64,000 nt of DNA from CAG-791 sp045130475 (lineage in GTDB: Bacteria > Bacillota > Clostridia > Lachnospirales > Lachnospiraceae), in assembly GCA_045130475.1 (NCBI GenBank), contig JBGUPU010000034.1, positions 1-64,000 of the forward strand, read 5' to 3'. The first letter of the stretch is position 1, and every line of letters starts with the position of its first letter. The notes beneath the pieces were generated by a model that worked only from the letters and a program-made list of their open reading frames with translations, was not told the origin of the DNA and made no database searches. The position numbers and the translations under genes were made by a program. Shown piece after piece: positions 15,947-24,905 of this stretch.

Positions 15947-16534
15947 TCAATTATTCATATATACATCGCAGAAATGCCGAAGGTGTTTTTCGATGCTTTC
16001 TAAAGCTTCCTTCTCATATTTCTGCTGTCTGTCCGATCTGGCGATCTGCAGAACGGCCGGTGCAGTAAGCTCTGCAGAAAGGAGTTCCGGGTCATCCTGT
16101 TTTACGATTTCCTTGTCCATCATCCCCTGGATGATCTTTGCATACATACGCTGGATCCCATCCAGCTGATGCATGGTAGTGACCTCGGAAATCCTCTCAT
16201 TCCTGAACTGTTCCTGAACAAGAAACTTCCGTGTCTTCCTGATGATCGGATCCCGCATTGTGAACGAGATTCTCCCCATGGTCACTTTTATAAACTCCTC
16301 TCGGCTCTCCGGAATCTTCCCGATATGCTTTTCAGACCCGAACATTTCCTCATACCGCACTTCAGCGGAATCAATCAGCGCGTTCAGAATATCCTCTTTG
16401 CCCTTAAAATGTTTGTAAAGGGACGGTGCTTTGATTCCGACAATACCGGCAATCTGTTCTACGCTTGTGCCGTTGTATCCGTTTTCAGCAAATAATGACA
16501 AAGCTGCATCCAGTATTCTTTCTTTCGTAGACAT
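15947..16534 (-). CDS. TetR/AcrR-family transcriptional regulator
   Basis: The 195-residue protein has a canonical TetR N-terminus: STKERILDAALSLFAENGYN, then TSVEQIAGIVGIKAPSLYKH with the recognition helix, ending FKGKEDIL. The C-terminal ligand domain is helical and unassignable. GGAGG five bases before the ATG at 16534 fixes the start. A perfect 16-bp palindrome about 40 bases upstream (16575-16590) is a likely operator, so it probably represses itself. No efflux pump or other obvious target lies next to it; the only gene directly downstream is the hypothetical at 15528-15890. Confidence 0.9.
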   Translation of the reverse strand: MSTKERILDAALSLFAENGYNGTSVEQIAGIVGIKAPSLYKHFKGKEDILNALIDSAEVRYEEMFGSEKHIGKIPESREEFIKVTMGRISFTMRDPIIRKTRKFLVQEQFRNERISEVTTMHQLDGIQRMYAKIIQGMMDKEIVKQDDPELLSAELTAPAVLQIARSDRQQKYEKEALESIEKHLRHFCDVYMNN

Positions 16535-16574
16535 GACGTCCTCCAAACAGCTGATATTTAATAGCAATATTGTA

Positions 16575-16590
16575 GCTAATATATATTAGC
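16575..16590. promoter_or_regulatory. Palindromic operator upstream of tetR
   Basis: GCTAATATATATTAGC is a perfect 16-bp palindrome about 40 bases upstream of the TetR start codon. Its position and AT-rich centre overlapping a possible -10 suit autorepression by the TetR protein encoded downstream. Confidence 0.6.
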
Positions 16591-16696
16591 CAGTCAAGAC
16601 AAAAAGAAACGGTCAGAAGAAAAAGCTCAACTGACCGCATCCATTGTCCCTGTACCGATACAGGCGTTATCTGATTAAAAGTATAATTACGTCCTA

Positions 16697-17236
16697 TTAC
16701 AGCAGAGCCTTTACGCAGGCTTCCACCTCTGCCATATCCGCCGTCGGCTCAAAGCGGGCGACAACATTTCCCTCGCGGTCAATGATAAATTTGGTGAAAT
16801 TCCATTTGATATCCGGCTTTTTGTCCCATTCGGGATCGGCTTCGGCAAACATCTTTTCCAGAAGCGCCTTAAACTGATGCTCTCCAAATCCCTCGAATCC
16901 TTTCTGGGATTTCAGGTAAGTATAAAGAGGCAGCTCGTTTGGCCCGTTTACATATGATTTCTTCATCTGAGGAAATGTGGTATTGAAGTGGATCGTACAG
17001 AACTCATGGATTTCATCATCCGAGCCGGGAGCCTGGCCGCCGAACTGATTGCAGGGAATATCCAGAATTTCCAGTCCCTGGTCATGGTAATCTTTATACA
17101 TTTGCTCTATGGGTGCGTACTGCGGTGTGAAGCCGCAGCCAGTCGCCGTGTTGACGACCATGATGACCTTCCCTTTATAATCTGCAAGATTCAGGGCTTC
17201 GCCTTTGCCGGTAGTGATGGTGTAATCGTAGATCAT
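16697..17236 (-). CDS. Glutathione peroxidase-family thiol peroxidase
   Basis: The 179-residue thioredoxin-fold enzyme has VNTATGCGFTPQYAPIE, in which Cys replaces the selenocysteine of animal enzymes, followed by LDIPCNQFGGQ with the Gln of the catalytic tetrad and WNFTKF with Trp and Asn. It reduces peroxides in the cytoplasm; bacterial members of this type usually draw electrons from thioredoxin rather than glutathione. GGGAGG precedes the ATG. The frameshifted rubredoxin gene lies just upstream on the same strand, suggesting a former two-gene oxidative-stress unit. Confidence 0.94.
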   Translation of the reverse strand: MIYDYTITTGKGEALNLADYKGKVIMVVNTATGCGFTPQYAPIEQMYKDYHDQGLEILDIPCNQFGGQAPGSDDEIHEFCTIHFNTTFPQMKKSYVNGPNELPLYTYLKSQKGFEGFGEHQFKALLEKMFAEADPEWDKKPDIKWNFTKFIIDREGNVVARFEPTADMAEVEACVKALL

Positions 17237-17259
17237 GATTATTCCTCCCGTTTCATCAT

Positions 17260-17434
17260 TTATGCCTGGTTGAACTTGTCCTTAGACTGTTTGCAGCGCG
17301 GACATTTCCAATCGTCCGGAAGATCTTCGAAAGCCACGCCGCCGTTTTCCGCAGGGTCATAGACATATCCGCAGATCGTGCAGACATATTTTCCTGTTCC
17401 CTCATCTACTGCAAAATCCTGTTCATACCCGCAT
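17260..17434 (-). pseudogene. Rubredoxin gene with 5' frameshift
   Basis: One frame (17433-17260) encodes a complete rubredoxin core: KYVCTICGYVYDPAENGG, AFEDLPDDWKCPRCKQSKDK and FNQA, with both CxxC iron-binding pairs. That frame has no ATG, GTG or TTG before the core and meets a stop just upstream. An ATG at 17434-17432 with AGGA seven bases upstream is offset by one base and reads only MRV before TGA. A single-base change within the first codons would restore a protein of about 57 residues, the usual rubredoxin length. This is either a recent frameshift, a sequencing or assembly error, or programmed frameshifting. The gene would have supplied electrons in oxygen detoxification. Confidence 0.75.
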
Positions 17435-17613
17435 TAATTTATCCTAACCCTTAAGAACATGCTGCTCATCAGAGCGGCAGTATCCTTACATTTTATGTTA
17501 CACTCGTTTTTTTTCCTTTTCAATCAACAAACAGGATGGTAATGTTTAAATATATAGTCTGTCCTTCCGACAGAAATCCTGTATTTACTGACTATGGAGA
17601 ATATCCAACAATT

Positions 17614-18876
17614 ATGACCGAGCAGAAAAAACACACGCAGGAATTTGATGAAATGGATACCGTTGTTGAAGCAGGAAAAATCCTGATGGAAAGCGGAGCA
17701 GAGATCTTCCGCATTGAAGATACAATGGCCCATATGGCAGCAGCAATGCAGATTGATAATTTCAGCTCCTATGTGGTAAACCGGGGAATCTTTGTATCCG
17801 GAAAAACCCGGGAGGGCATACAGGAATCAAAAATTGTCACTGTTCCAGATTCATCTGCACATTTAGGAAGAATTGAAGCTGTCAATTCGCTTTCCAGGGA
17901 GATTGACGCTAAAAAGGGAAGCATTTCCGTTGAATATCTTGCATCCCGGCTGCAGGAGATCCGAAAAGATACCGTCGTCCCCCTATGGTTAACCCTTCTT
18001 GCCTATTTTATTTCAACAGGTTGTTTCTCCATTGCAATCGGAAGCGCCTGGAATGATGCTCTTTGCTCCGCGATCTCTGTTCTGATCATGGGACTGGTGT
18101 TTTCTTTCATAGAAAACTATGTCCGTACAACTGTCCTTCAGACGGTCATTCAGAGCACGATCATTACAATCGCCGCCAACTTCATGTGCCTTCTGGGACT
18201 GGGCAGTCACAGAGGTTTTATCATACTGGGCAGCTTTATTTTGCTTGTCCCCGGTGCACTCTTTGCAAATTCAATCAGAGAATTATCCGAAAACAACTAT
18301 TCCACCGGGACGACCATGCTTATGTCATCGACTCTGACCTGTATTTCCATGGCCATCGGTGCCGTCCTGGGAACAGAACTGCTTCCTTTCGCAGATCAGA
18401 TGACTGCTTTTTTTACCGATGGCAATTCTACCCCTTTGTACATCCTTTTGCGCACTGCGGCGGCCGGGATCGGAACAGCGGCTTTTGCCTTTCTTTTCCA
18501 CTCTCCCAGCAAATACTATCGTGACCAGGGTTTCATGGGAGCCATATCCTGGCTGCTTTGCATGATGATGAATATCCTGTTTCACAAGCCGGGTCTGGCA
18601 GTTTTCGTTTCCGCATTTGCTGCCACCCTGATCTCCCGTCTCCTGGCTGCCAGACGTAAGTGCCCTCGGACTGTTTTCCTCTCCATCAGTATCTTTCCCC
18701 TGCTTCCGGGATTGAGCCTTTTCTGGAGTGTCTATCTGCTGATGACCGGTTCCAATGTCAGCGGCTGGGCATCCATGCGCAGCTGCTTTATCTCGGCTTT
18801 CGCGATTGCTCTTGCCATCTCCAGTGTACAGCAGATTCCTTCGGGCTTTTTATCCCGGTTTACAAAAACAGAATAA
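17614..18876 (+). CDS. ThrE-family threonine/serine exporter
   Basis: The protein of about 420 residues joins an N-terminal DUF1212-type half, with cytosolic head EAGKILMESGAEIFRIEDTM and the following helices, to a C-terminal DUF3815-type half, giving about ten membrane segments. Conserved elements include GSFILLVPGALFANSIREL and ISIFPLLPGLSLFWSVYLLM. This fused form corresponds to ThrE, which exports threonine and serine. I prefer the ATG at 17614 because the family similarity begins there; an upstream ATG at 17536 adds 26 unrelated residues. Ribosome binding sites are weak at both. It is convergent with the second nitroreductase. Confidence 0.85.
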   Translation: MTEQKKHTQEFDEMDTVVEAGKILMESGAEIFRIEDTMAHMAAAMQIDNFSSYVVNRGIFVSGKTREGIQESKIVTVPDSSAHLGRIEAVNSLSREIDAKKGSISVEYLASRLQEIRKDTVVPLWLTLLAYFISTGCFSIAIGSAWNDALCSAISVLIMGLVFSFIENYVRTTVLQTVIQSTIITIAANFMCLLGLGSHRGFIILGSFILLVPGALFANSIRELSENNYSTGTTMLMSSTLTCISMAIGAVLGTELLPFADQMTAFFTDGNSTPLYILLRTAAAGIGTAAFAFLFHSPSKYYRDQGFMGAISWLLCMMMNILFHKPGLAVFVSAFAATLISRLLAARRKCPRTVFLSISIFPLLPGLSLFWSVYLLMTGSNVSGWASMRSCFISAFAIALAISSVQQIPSGFLSRFTKTE

Positions 18877-18904
18877 GAGCCCGATCAGCCACGGGAATAC
18901 GTCA

Positions 18905-18935
18905 GGGGCGGTTCGATGAATCATCGGACCGCCCC
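18905..18935. terminator. GC-rich hairpin between convergent genes
   Basis: GGGGCGGT and CGATGA pair with TCATCG and ACCGCCCC to form an almost perfect 14-bp stem between thrE and the convergent nitroreductase. The T-run on either side is poor, so efficiency is uncertain, but position and stability suit a bidirectional terminator. Confidence 0.65.
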
Positions 18936-18947
18936 CGGCATCATACA

Positions 18948-19763
18948 TTATTTTCTTCTTTCGTAAGACATGATATATTGCACATTTGCAGGGAGTTCGA
19001 GGCCCGGATCCTCCTCGATAAAGTGTCCTTCATATCCATCTTCCCGCATGGTCAGATCAAAGTGGGCCAGGGCAATCCCCATATCCACTTTCTGGACATC
19101 CCCCAGAGGACTGTCCTTCAGGGTTTTCTGCTCATAGAAATGTACAGTATCCCCGGAGACTACCACGCGCCAGGGCTGTTTGTTGACGGCGGAGGGTGCC
19201 CATCTTGTCATCTCCAGAGCATCCGCGTACAGGCCTGCCTTTTCTTTTGTCAATCCGGTTTCAAAGGATCTGCTGAAGAAGAGCTTCTCAAAAGGGATCC
19301 TTTCATCAGCCTTTACACCTTTCCGCATCAATGCCTCGCGGACGCTGCGCCTGGGGGCCGGGTACCCGACCGGACTTGCGGCCGGCATGACTTCATCACC
19401 GCTCACTTTCATCGCCTCCTCAAAAGCGGGGCGGGCCAGGGTGCCGGCGAGGATCACGGTTCCAAGCCCCAGAGACTCGGCATAGAGGCACATGGATTCA
19501 AAGCTGTAGCCAAAAGCGAGCTCAAAGTTTCTGCACTTGGGAAGCTTGGCCGCGATATAGTACTTCTCCCCGACGATCACAGGACTGGAGAGCTTGTTCT
19601 CTTTTGCCTTGAGCAGGCGGAACTCCACCGGGATGTCGAAGGGGTTGGAGACTGACTGAATATACTGCTCCAATGCGGCTTTGTCCTTTGCCCGAAGGCC
19701 TCTGCCGTCATAGGACCTGACACTTTTTCTTTTCTGAATCATCTCTTTTGCGGAAAATGACAT
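18948..19763 (-). CDS. Nitroreductase-family protein, two-lobed (TM-nitroreductase type)
   Basis: The protein of about 271 residues begins EMIQKRKSVRSYDGRGL, a flavin-binding RKSxRxY motif, and has a second FMN-facing block TRWAPSAVNKQPWRVVVSGD near residues 190-210. The length and duplicated layout match the 'putative TM nitroreductase' family (Pfam PF14512 type), which are soluble flavoproteins despite the name. GAGGAG seven bases before the ATG at 19763 fixes the start. Substrate unknown. The gene stands alone between thrE (convergent) and the divergent DUF1848 gene. Confidence 0.88.
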   Translation of the reverse strand: MSFSAKEMIQKRKSVRSYDGRGLRAKDKAALEQYIQSVSNPFDIPVEFRLLKAKENKLSSPVIVGEKYYIAAKLPKCRNFELAFGYSFESMCLYAESLGLGTVILAGTLARPAFEEAMKVSGDEVMPAASPVGYPAPRRSVREALMRKGVKADERIPFEKLFFSRSFETGLTKEKAGLYADALEMTRWAPSAVNKQPWRVVVSGDTVHFYEQKTLKDSPLGDVQKVDMGIALAHFDLTMREDGYEGHFIEEDPGLELPANVQYIMSYERRK

Positions 19764-19947
19764 GGTGCTGCTCCTCTCCACACTTTTAATAAGCTACAGA
19801 TGCATCTTATTGTCTCAGGTTGTATTTGTTAATATCGTTTAATAATTATCATATTTGCGCAAATCCGTCCTGCTGCGATCCAGGTCAGGGTCTTTAATTA
19901 TACTGTAACGAAAGATACTGAAATGCAAACAGATAAGGAGTTTACTG

Positions 19948-20874
19948 ATGATTTTACAGACCGGAAACCGAACAGATCTCCCGGCTTTTTATTCCAAATG
20001 GCTGGCCCGCCGGATCCGGGAGGGCTATGTGATGGTCCGCAACCCCTTTAATCCGGTCTCTGTGACCAGATACCGGATCGATCCGTCTGTCGTGGATCTG
20101 ATCGTCTTTTGTACAAAGAACCCGGCGCCCATGCTGGAATATATGGATCTTCTGGAGCCCTACAGACAGTACTGGTTTGTCACTATTACACCCTATGGAA
20201 AGGATATCGAACCGAATGTGCCGGACAAAAATCTGGTAATCGACAGCTTCCGCAGACTCTGCGCGCATGTCGGGCCAGACTGCATGTGCTGGCGCTATGA
20301 TCCTATCCTCATTGATAGCACCTGGACTGTACAGCACCATATCGAAGCATTTTCTGCCATGTGCAGGAAGCTGGAAGGATATACCCATACTTGTGTGATC
20401 AGTTATATAGACCTGTATGAGAAGGTACTCCGCAACTTTCCTCAAGTGCGGAGTGTTCCTTTTGACAGGCAGCTGGAGCTCACGAAAGCCTTTGTTGAGA
20501 TTGCAGCCGGACATCATATGATCATCAAGCCCTGCGGCGAAGACCCGCGGCTGTCGTCTGTCGGGGCAGATTGTTCAGGATGTATGACGCAGCAGACTTT
20601 TGAACAGGCAATCGGACAGAATCTGATCCTTCCTCCCAATCCCGGCAACCGCAAAGAGTGTGCCTGCTACATAACGAACGATATCGGCCAGTACAATACC
20701 TGCGGACATCTGTGCCGCTACTGCTACGCCAATGCCGACAAAGACACAGTGCGCAGGAACATGCGGCTGCATGATCCTTCTTCCCCGCTCCTGATCGGGA
20801 AGCTCCGTCCCGAAGATAAGATCCACGAGGCAAAGCAGAAAAGCTGGATCGACATGCAGATGAGACTTTTCTGA
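19948..20874 (+). CDS. DUF1848 family protein with C-terminal cysteine motif
   Basis: The 308-residue protein matches my memory of DUF1848: an N-terminus with NRTDLPAFYSKWLARRIREG, then VRNPFNPVSVTRYRIDP and VDLIVFCTKNPAPMLEYMDL. The C-terminal part carries GADCSGCMTQ, ECACYITNDIGQYNTCGHLC and RYCYAN; the CGHLCRYC stretch near residue 252 is a CxxxCxxC arrangement able to hold a 4Fe-4S cluster, as in radical SAM enzymes. The reaction is unknown. AAGGAG nine bases upstream supports the ATG. It is convergent with the polymerase gene, separated by about 65 bases. Confidence 0.87.
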   Translation: MILQTGNRTDLPAFYSKWLARRIREGYVMVRNPFNPVSVTRYRIDPSVVDLIVFCTKNPAPMLEYMDLLEPYRQYWFVTITPYGKDIEPNVPDKNLVIDSFRRLCAHVGPDCMCWRYDPILIDSTWTVQHHIEAFSAMCRKLEGYTHTCVISYIDLYEKVLRNFPQVRSVPFDRQLELTKAFVEIAAGHHMIIKPCGEDPRLSSVGADCSGCMTQQTFEQAIGQNLILPPNPGNRKECACYITNDIGQYNTCGHLCRYCYANADKDTVRRNMRLHDPSSPLLIGKLRPEDKIHEAKQKSWIDMQMRLF

Positions 20875-20939
20875 TCCTTCGTCTGATCTTTCGGGCACTA
20901 CAAATTCGGCCAGGACCGCCTGCGAACCATATAATTGGC

Positions 20940-22286
20940 TCACTCTCCTTTTTTGACTGTTCCGCTGCCGAATCTGTCGTTGATCTGATCCATCATGGCA
21001 TTCAGTTTTGCAAGCCGGGCTTTGGCAGCCCGGCGCTTTTCTTCTGCGAGTCTGGTCTGCTCTTCCTGTTGTCGGGCAAGTTCCTGCTGCCTGACCAGCT
21101 CTTCTTCTGCTGCTTTTCGCTTCTTCTCTTCTTCCTCGTTTTGTTCAGCCCAGGCAAAGAGGTCCAGCTGCTGCATCTGCTTTTCGGAAAGTCTGGATAC
21201 TCCCACCCCGATCAGCCTGACAGAGATTCCTTTCTCAAAAAGGCCCTGGGGTCCATTCAGCAGATGGTCTGCCAGGTAGAGGGCAGTTGACTCGATCTCC
21301 TCTGCGCGGTCTGTCATATTGGAAAGTGTGGTCTGCCTTGAGTATCTGTCGAAATCAGCGGATTTGACCTGAAAGGTGACTGTCTGCCCCACCAGGCCGG
21401 CCTTCTGCAGCCTTTCTGCAACTTTCTCAGATAGTCTGTGAATGACAGGCAGTCCTTCTGTCTGATAGTTATCCCGGTCTATATCTGCAGACAGTGTCCG
21501 TTCATTGGAGACACTCTTTGCCTGTTCCCGTTCGGGAGTAACTTTGGACCGGCTGATCCCGTTGGCACTGTTGTGGATATGGAGACCGGTTCTGTCTCCC
21601 AGTATCGTCTGCAGAAGTTCGAGGTCTGCGGCAGCTGCATCGCCGATGGTATTGATACCGACCAGCTGAAGCTTCTGGGCGGTCTGTTTTCCGCATCCGT
21701 ACAGGTCATTGATGGGAAGAGGCCACATTTTCGCAGGGACTTCCTCCGGATACAGGGTGTGGGTACGGTCCGGTTTCTGAAAGTCGCTTGCCATCTTGGC
21801 AAGCAGTTTATTGCACGAGATTCCCACGTTGACCGTAAAGCCCAGCTGTTCTCTGACTGTATTCCGGATCTGCCGGGCCAGTGTCAGTGCGCCTTCCCGG
21901 TCCTGGGGCGGAATTCGCTCAGTGAGGTCCAGAAAGGCCTCATCGATCGACATCTGCTGTAGAAGCGGTGTATATCCTGCCAGAATTTCAATCATCGCAT
22001 GGGAATATTTCCGATACGTCTCAAAATCCGACGGGACCAGGATCAGCTGCGGACATTTCTGCAGGGCTTTGACCACCGGTTCTCCCGTCTGGACTCCATA
22101 TTTTTTGGCCGGTATGGATTTGGCAGTGATGACTCCGTGACGGGTCTTGACATCGCCGCCCACTGCAGAAGGGATCGTGCGCAGATCCACAGATCCGGGA
22201 TCTTCTTCCAGACGCTTCAGGGCAGACCAGGACAAAAATGCCGAATTTACATCCACATGAAAAATTGTCCGCTCTTCATGCTCCAT
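20940..22286 (-). CDS. dinB: DNA polymerase IV, Y-family
   Basis: This translesion polymerase of about 448 residues has the catalytic motifs FHVDVNSAFLSW near the N-terminus and QQMSIDEAFLDLT near residue 115, then helix-hairpin-helix GCGKQTAQKLQLVGINTIGD, and a little-finger domain ending LSRLSEKQMQQLDLFAW. The last 60 residues form a charged helix full of Glu, Gln and Arg, which may extend the beta-clamp tail. I prefer the second in-frame ATG at 22286, seven bases from AGGAG; the first, at 22292, is too close to it. No clear Gram-positive LexA box (GAACNNNNGTTC) was seen upstream, so SOS control is not shown. Confidence 0.93.
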   Translation of the reverse strand: MEHEERTIFHVDVNSAFLSWSALKRLEEDPGSVDLRTIPSAVGGDVKTRHGVITAKSIPAKKYGVQTGEPVVKALQKCPQLILVPSDFETYRKYSHAMIEILAGYTPLLQQMSIDEAFLDLTERIPPQDREGALTLARQIRNTVREQLGFTVNVGISCNKLLAKMASDFQKPDRTHTLYPEEVPAKMWPLPINDLYGCGKQTAQKLQLVGINTIGDAAAADLELLQTILGDRTGLHIHNSANGISRSKVTPEREQAKSVSNERTLSADIDRDNYQTEGLPVIHRLSEKVAERLQKAGLVGQTVTFQVKSADFDRYSRQTTLSNMTDRAEEIESTALYLADHLLNGPQGLFEKGISVRLIGVGVSRLSEKQMQQLDLFAWAEQNEEEEKKRKAAEEELVRQQELARQQEEQTRLAEEKRRAAKARLAKLNAMMDQINDRFGSGTVKKGE

Positions 22287-22405
22287 TTTCATGCTCCTGT
22301 ATGAAACTCTTTAGTAAAGTTCTTCCGAAAATAGTTCTTGCTAAAGTCCCAAAAAGCTGCTGTTGTTCTCAAAATGGATAAAATATCTATACTTCAGATC
22401 ACAGA

Positions 22406-22816
22406 TCACTTTTTGGCAGAAAGCTTCACTTTGCCGTTTTTACCGTCACCCCACAAGCGCATGACAACGTAGCCGCGCACTCCGCTGACCTCGATCTCGT
22501 CTCCATCCTTGAGCCCCGTGGCTTCATAGAGTGTCTCCAGCTCTGTATAAGTCTCCGGTAAATCTTCATCTTCCGGCGGAGTAATGCGGCAGATCTTGAC
22601 ATTGGCCGTGCCGCTCTCCAATTCCACTGTTAAAATACCCTTATCAAAGAAAAACTGCGCCGTGGTTTCCTCCGTTTCATCCTCTTCAAGCTGCTTGAAC
22701 TCGAAGGTCACACCTTTGGGACCGCTGGTAATGGTTGTTCCTTTGCATCCTGCCAGAAGTGCCGCCAGTAGTAGTGCGATGAACAGGACAGCTGCTCTGT
22801 TTTTATACTTTCTCAT
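22406..22816 (-). CDS. Small lipoprotein of unknown function
   Basis: The protein of 136 residues begins with a short positively charged N-terminus and hydrophobic core ending LLAGC, so Cys24 is the likely lipidation site. The mature part is small and beta-rich, with KGVTFEFKQLEEDETEETTA, VELESGTANVKICRITPP and DEIEVSGVRGYVVMRLWGDG; it resembles domains that bind the cell surface but has no named family I recognise. AGGAG eight bases upstream fixes the start at 22816. It lies downstream of the YczE-like gene on the same strand. Confidence 0.72.
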   Translation of the reverse strand: MRKYKNRAAVLFIALLLAALLAGCKGTTITSGPKGVTFEFKQLEEDETEETTAQFFFDKGILTVELESGTANVKICRITPPEDEDLPETYTELETLYEATGLKDGDEIEVSGVRGYVVMRLWGDGKNGKVKLSAKK

Positions 22817-22869
22817 TATGATGCTCCTTTTGTTTCCATGCACGCATTAATGCTTTGTCGTATTGACGG

Positions 22870-23565
22870 TCAGTCCTTTTTTCCAAGAGGAATGAGGTAT
22901 ACACCGAACATTCTGTTGAAAACTGCGATGACTCGTCCCGTACCCAGCATTCCTGCCAGGGTTCCGATGCCGATTCCGATGATTGTATGGACACAGGCAA
23001 GAGTAAGAATACATGTAAAGACCACACAGCAGATGTCCACGATATTTTTGGTAAGTCCCAGCTCCAGCCCGCTCCTGTCGGAAATCGCCTGCACGATCCC
23101 GTCGCCGGGGCTGGCCACCAGACGCATATCCAGGGTGAGCGCTGCGCCGACGCCGATCAGTATGATTGCCAGCACCAACACCGCTATCCGTACCGGAAGT
23201 GATTCCGGGACAGGGATCCAGGCAGCATAGACGTTTAAGAGCCTGGTGAAGAAAATGCTGAAGGGCAGCTGCAGGACATCTATGATCAGCGCCTTTCTTT
23301 TGTCGGAAGGAGCCCTTTTGCCGGGTAGAAGATGCAGCACAATCTCGACTGCAATAAAAAAGCAGTAGAGAATGAATGTCGCGTCGCCCAGCTGAATCCC
23401 GCTGAGTTCTGAGATGCTGAAGGCAACTGCTATGATCGCGGAAGCACCGAGCTTTGTTTTGGTACTCAAGGTCAGGCCGAGCGCCAGTGTACATATCCCG
23501 AGGATATAGAAGAAAATGCGCGCAGCAGTCCTGTTCTTTTTGTCAGATGTAGGGGCGATGTTCAT
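22870..23565 (-). CDS. YczE/YitT-like membrane protein
   Basis: The 231-residue protein has about five to six membrane helices, with LGICTLALGLTLSTKTKLGA, DATFILYCFFIAVEIVLHLL and RLVASPGDGIVQAISDRSGL. These match the YczE/YyaS/YitT (DUF6198) family of uncharacterised Gram-positive membrane proteins. AGAGGA precedes the ATG. It is followed 53 bases later by the small lipoprotein gene and is divergent from the MoxR operon across a 306-base gap. No transported substrate can be inferred. Confidence 0.82.
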   Translation of the reverse strand: MNIAPTSDKKNRTAARIFFYILGICTLALGLTLSTKTKLGASAIIAVAFSISELSGIQLGDATFILYCFFIAVEIVLHLLPGKRAPSDKRKALIIDVLQLPFSIFFTRLLNVYAAWIPVPESLPVRIAVLVLAIILIGVGAALTLDMRLVASPGDGIVQAISDRSGLELGLTKNIVDICCVVFTCILTLACVHTIIGIGIGTLAGMLGTGRVIAVFNRMFGVYLIPLGKKD

Positions 23566-23871
23566 GAAGTCCTCTTTCTATATTGTAATCGATGAAGTTT
23601 TGATGCTCAGGCTTTATTATACTCCGGATATCGATCAGTGTGGTAGCCTGTTCTTGAACTCTGAAAAAACAAAAATCTCTTTACGCTTTCTATTCTTTTT
23701 CACAAAACAAACAAATAAGTCAAGGATTGTACACAAATACAAATATAATTAAAGATATGGGGTTACAATACAGACCGGCTAATTTGAGCCCGCCCCTTAT
23801 TTTCAAGACTCGCGAGCGAGTCTTGCGCGATGAAGAATAAAAACCAGATTGTTAACGGAGGAGCCGCAAAC
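23566..23871. promoter_or_regulatory. Divergent promoter region of the MoxR operon with leader hairpin
   Basis: This 306-base gap separates the YczE-like gene from moxR. It is AT-rich around 23700-23760 and holds a TATAAT at 23744-23749 reading toward moxR, although no matching -35 is obvious. At 23804-23825 CAAGACTCG and CGAGTCTTG form a perfect 9-bp stem with loop CGAG, located in the predicted leader about 45 bases before the start codon. No T-run follows, so it is not a terminator. A role in transcript stability or protein binding is possible. Confidence 0.5.
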
Positions 23872-24873
23872 ATGAACGTGCAGCGCAGTCAGATCACTGA
23901 ACAGGATTTTCACTTCGCACAGGATGCGATCAGAAAACTTGATACTTATTTTTCCAACCGGGTCGTGGGGCAGAATGGCCTGAAGCACTCTCTCATCGCA
24001 TCTATCATCGCCGACGGCCATATTCTGATCGAGTCTGTTCCCGGACTCGCCAAGACAACCGCAGCCAAAGCGATTTCGGATGCAGTGGACGGCAAATTCT
24101 CCCGCATCCAGTGCACACCGGATCTTCTGCCCAGTGATATCATCGGTACGCAGATCTATCATCAGCAGACGGGAACTTTTGAGACGATCTTCGGACCTGT
24201 TTTTGCGAATTTTGTCCTCCTCGACGAGGTAAACCGTTCCAGTGCCAAGACCCAGAGTGCCATGCTCGAGGCAATGCAGGAGCGGCAGGTTACGATCGGA
24301 GGAAAAACCTACCGTATGCCTGAGGACATTTTCATTGTCATCGCGACACAAAACCCCATCGAGCAGGAAGGTACTTACCCTCTCTCAGAAGCACAGACGG
24401 ACCGTTTTATGATCAAAGAGAGGATCACTTATCCGACTGTGAATGAGGAAATTGAGATCCTCAATCGTATTGAGAGCGGCGCGATCGAAAGAAAGGATCC
24501 CGCTGTTCTTTCGATCAGAGATATCGACAGAGTACAGGCGATCGCAGAACAGGTCTATGTGGATCCGGCGGTCAAAAAATATATTGCAGATATTGTAAAC
24601 GCGACCAGAAACCCGGAGCAGCATCTGATGAACAAAGATCTGGCAAGATATATCCGGATTGGAGCCAGCCCCCGCGCGACCATCAATTTTCTCAGGATCA
24701 CAAAGGCATCGGCTCTCATGAACGGCCGCACTTATGTGTCGCCGGACGATGTAAAACATCTTCGCTACCCCGTACTTCGCCACAGGATCGGCCTCAATTA
24801 CGCAGCCGTCGCAGACAATGTCTCCGTAGAGAAGATCATTGACGCTGTTGTGGGTGCAGTACCCGCGCCGTAA
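23872..24873 (+). CDS. MoxR-family AAA+ ATPase
   Basis: The 333-residue protein has Walker A HILIESVPGLAKTTAAKAI (GxPGxxKT form) near residue 55, Walker B NFVLLDEVNRSSAKTQSAML near 120, and the family block QNPIEQEGTYPLSEAQTDRF. MoxR ATPases act as chaperones that activate vWA-domain partners; two such domains are encoded downstream. GGAGGA eight bases upstream supports the ATG at 23872 over an earlier ATG at 23830 without such a site. It is the first gene of the six-gene operon ending at 30214. Confidence 0.95.
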   Translation: MNVQRSQITEQDFHFAQDAIRKLDTYFSNRVVGQNGLKHSLIASIIADGHILIESVPGLAKTTAAKAISDAVDGKFSRIQCTPDLLPSDIIGTQIYHQQTGTFETIFGPVFANFVLLDEVNRSSAKTQSAMLEAMQERQVTIGGKTYRMPEDIFIVIATQNPIEQEGTYPLSEAQTDRFMIKERITYPTVNEEIEILNRIESGAIERKDPAVLSIRDIDRVQAIAEQVYVDPAVKKYIADIVNATRNPEQHLMNKDLARYIRIGASPRATINFLRITKASALMNGRTYVSPDDVKHLRYPVLRHRIGLNYAAVADNVSVEKIIDAVVGAVPAP

Positions 24874-24905
24874 AACTTCTTCCGCGATAAAAAAACGAGA
24901 GAAAA

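Noticed and set aside
22287..22405. LexA box controlling dinB
   Set aside because: No GAACNNNNGTTC-type palindrome was found upstream of the dinB start; scattered GTTC or GAAC strings do not form one.
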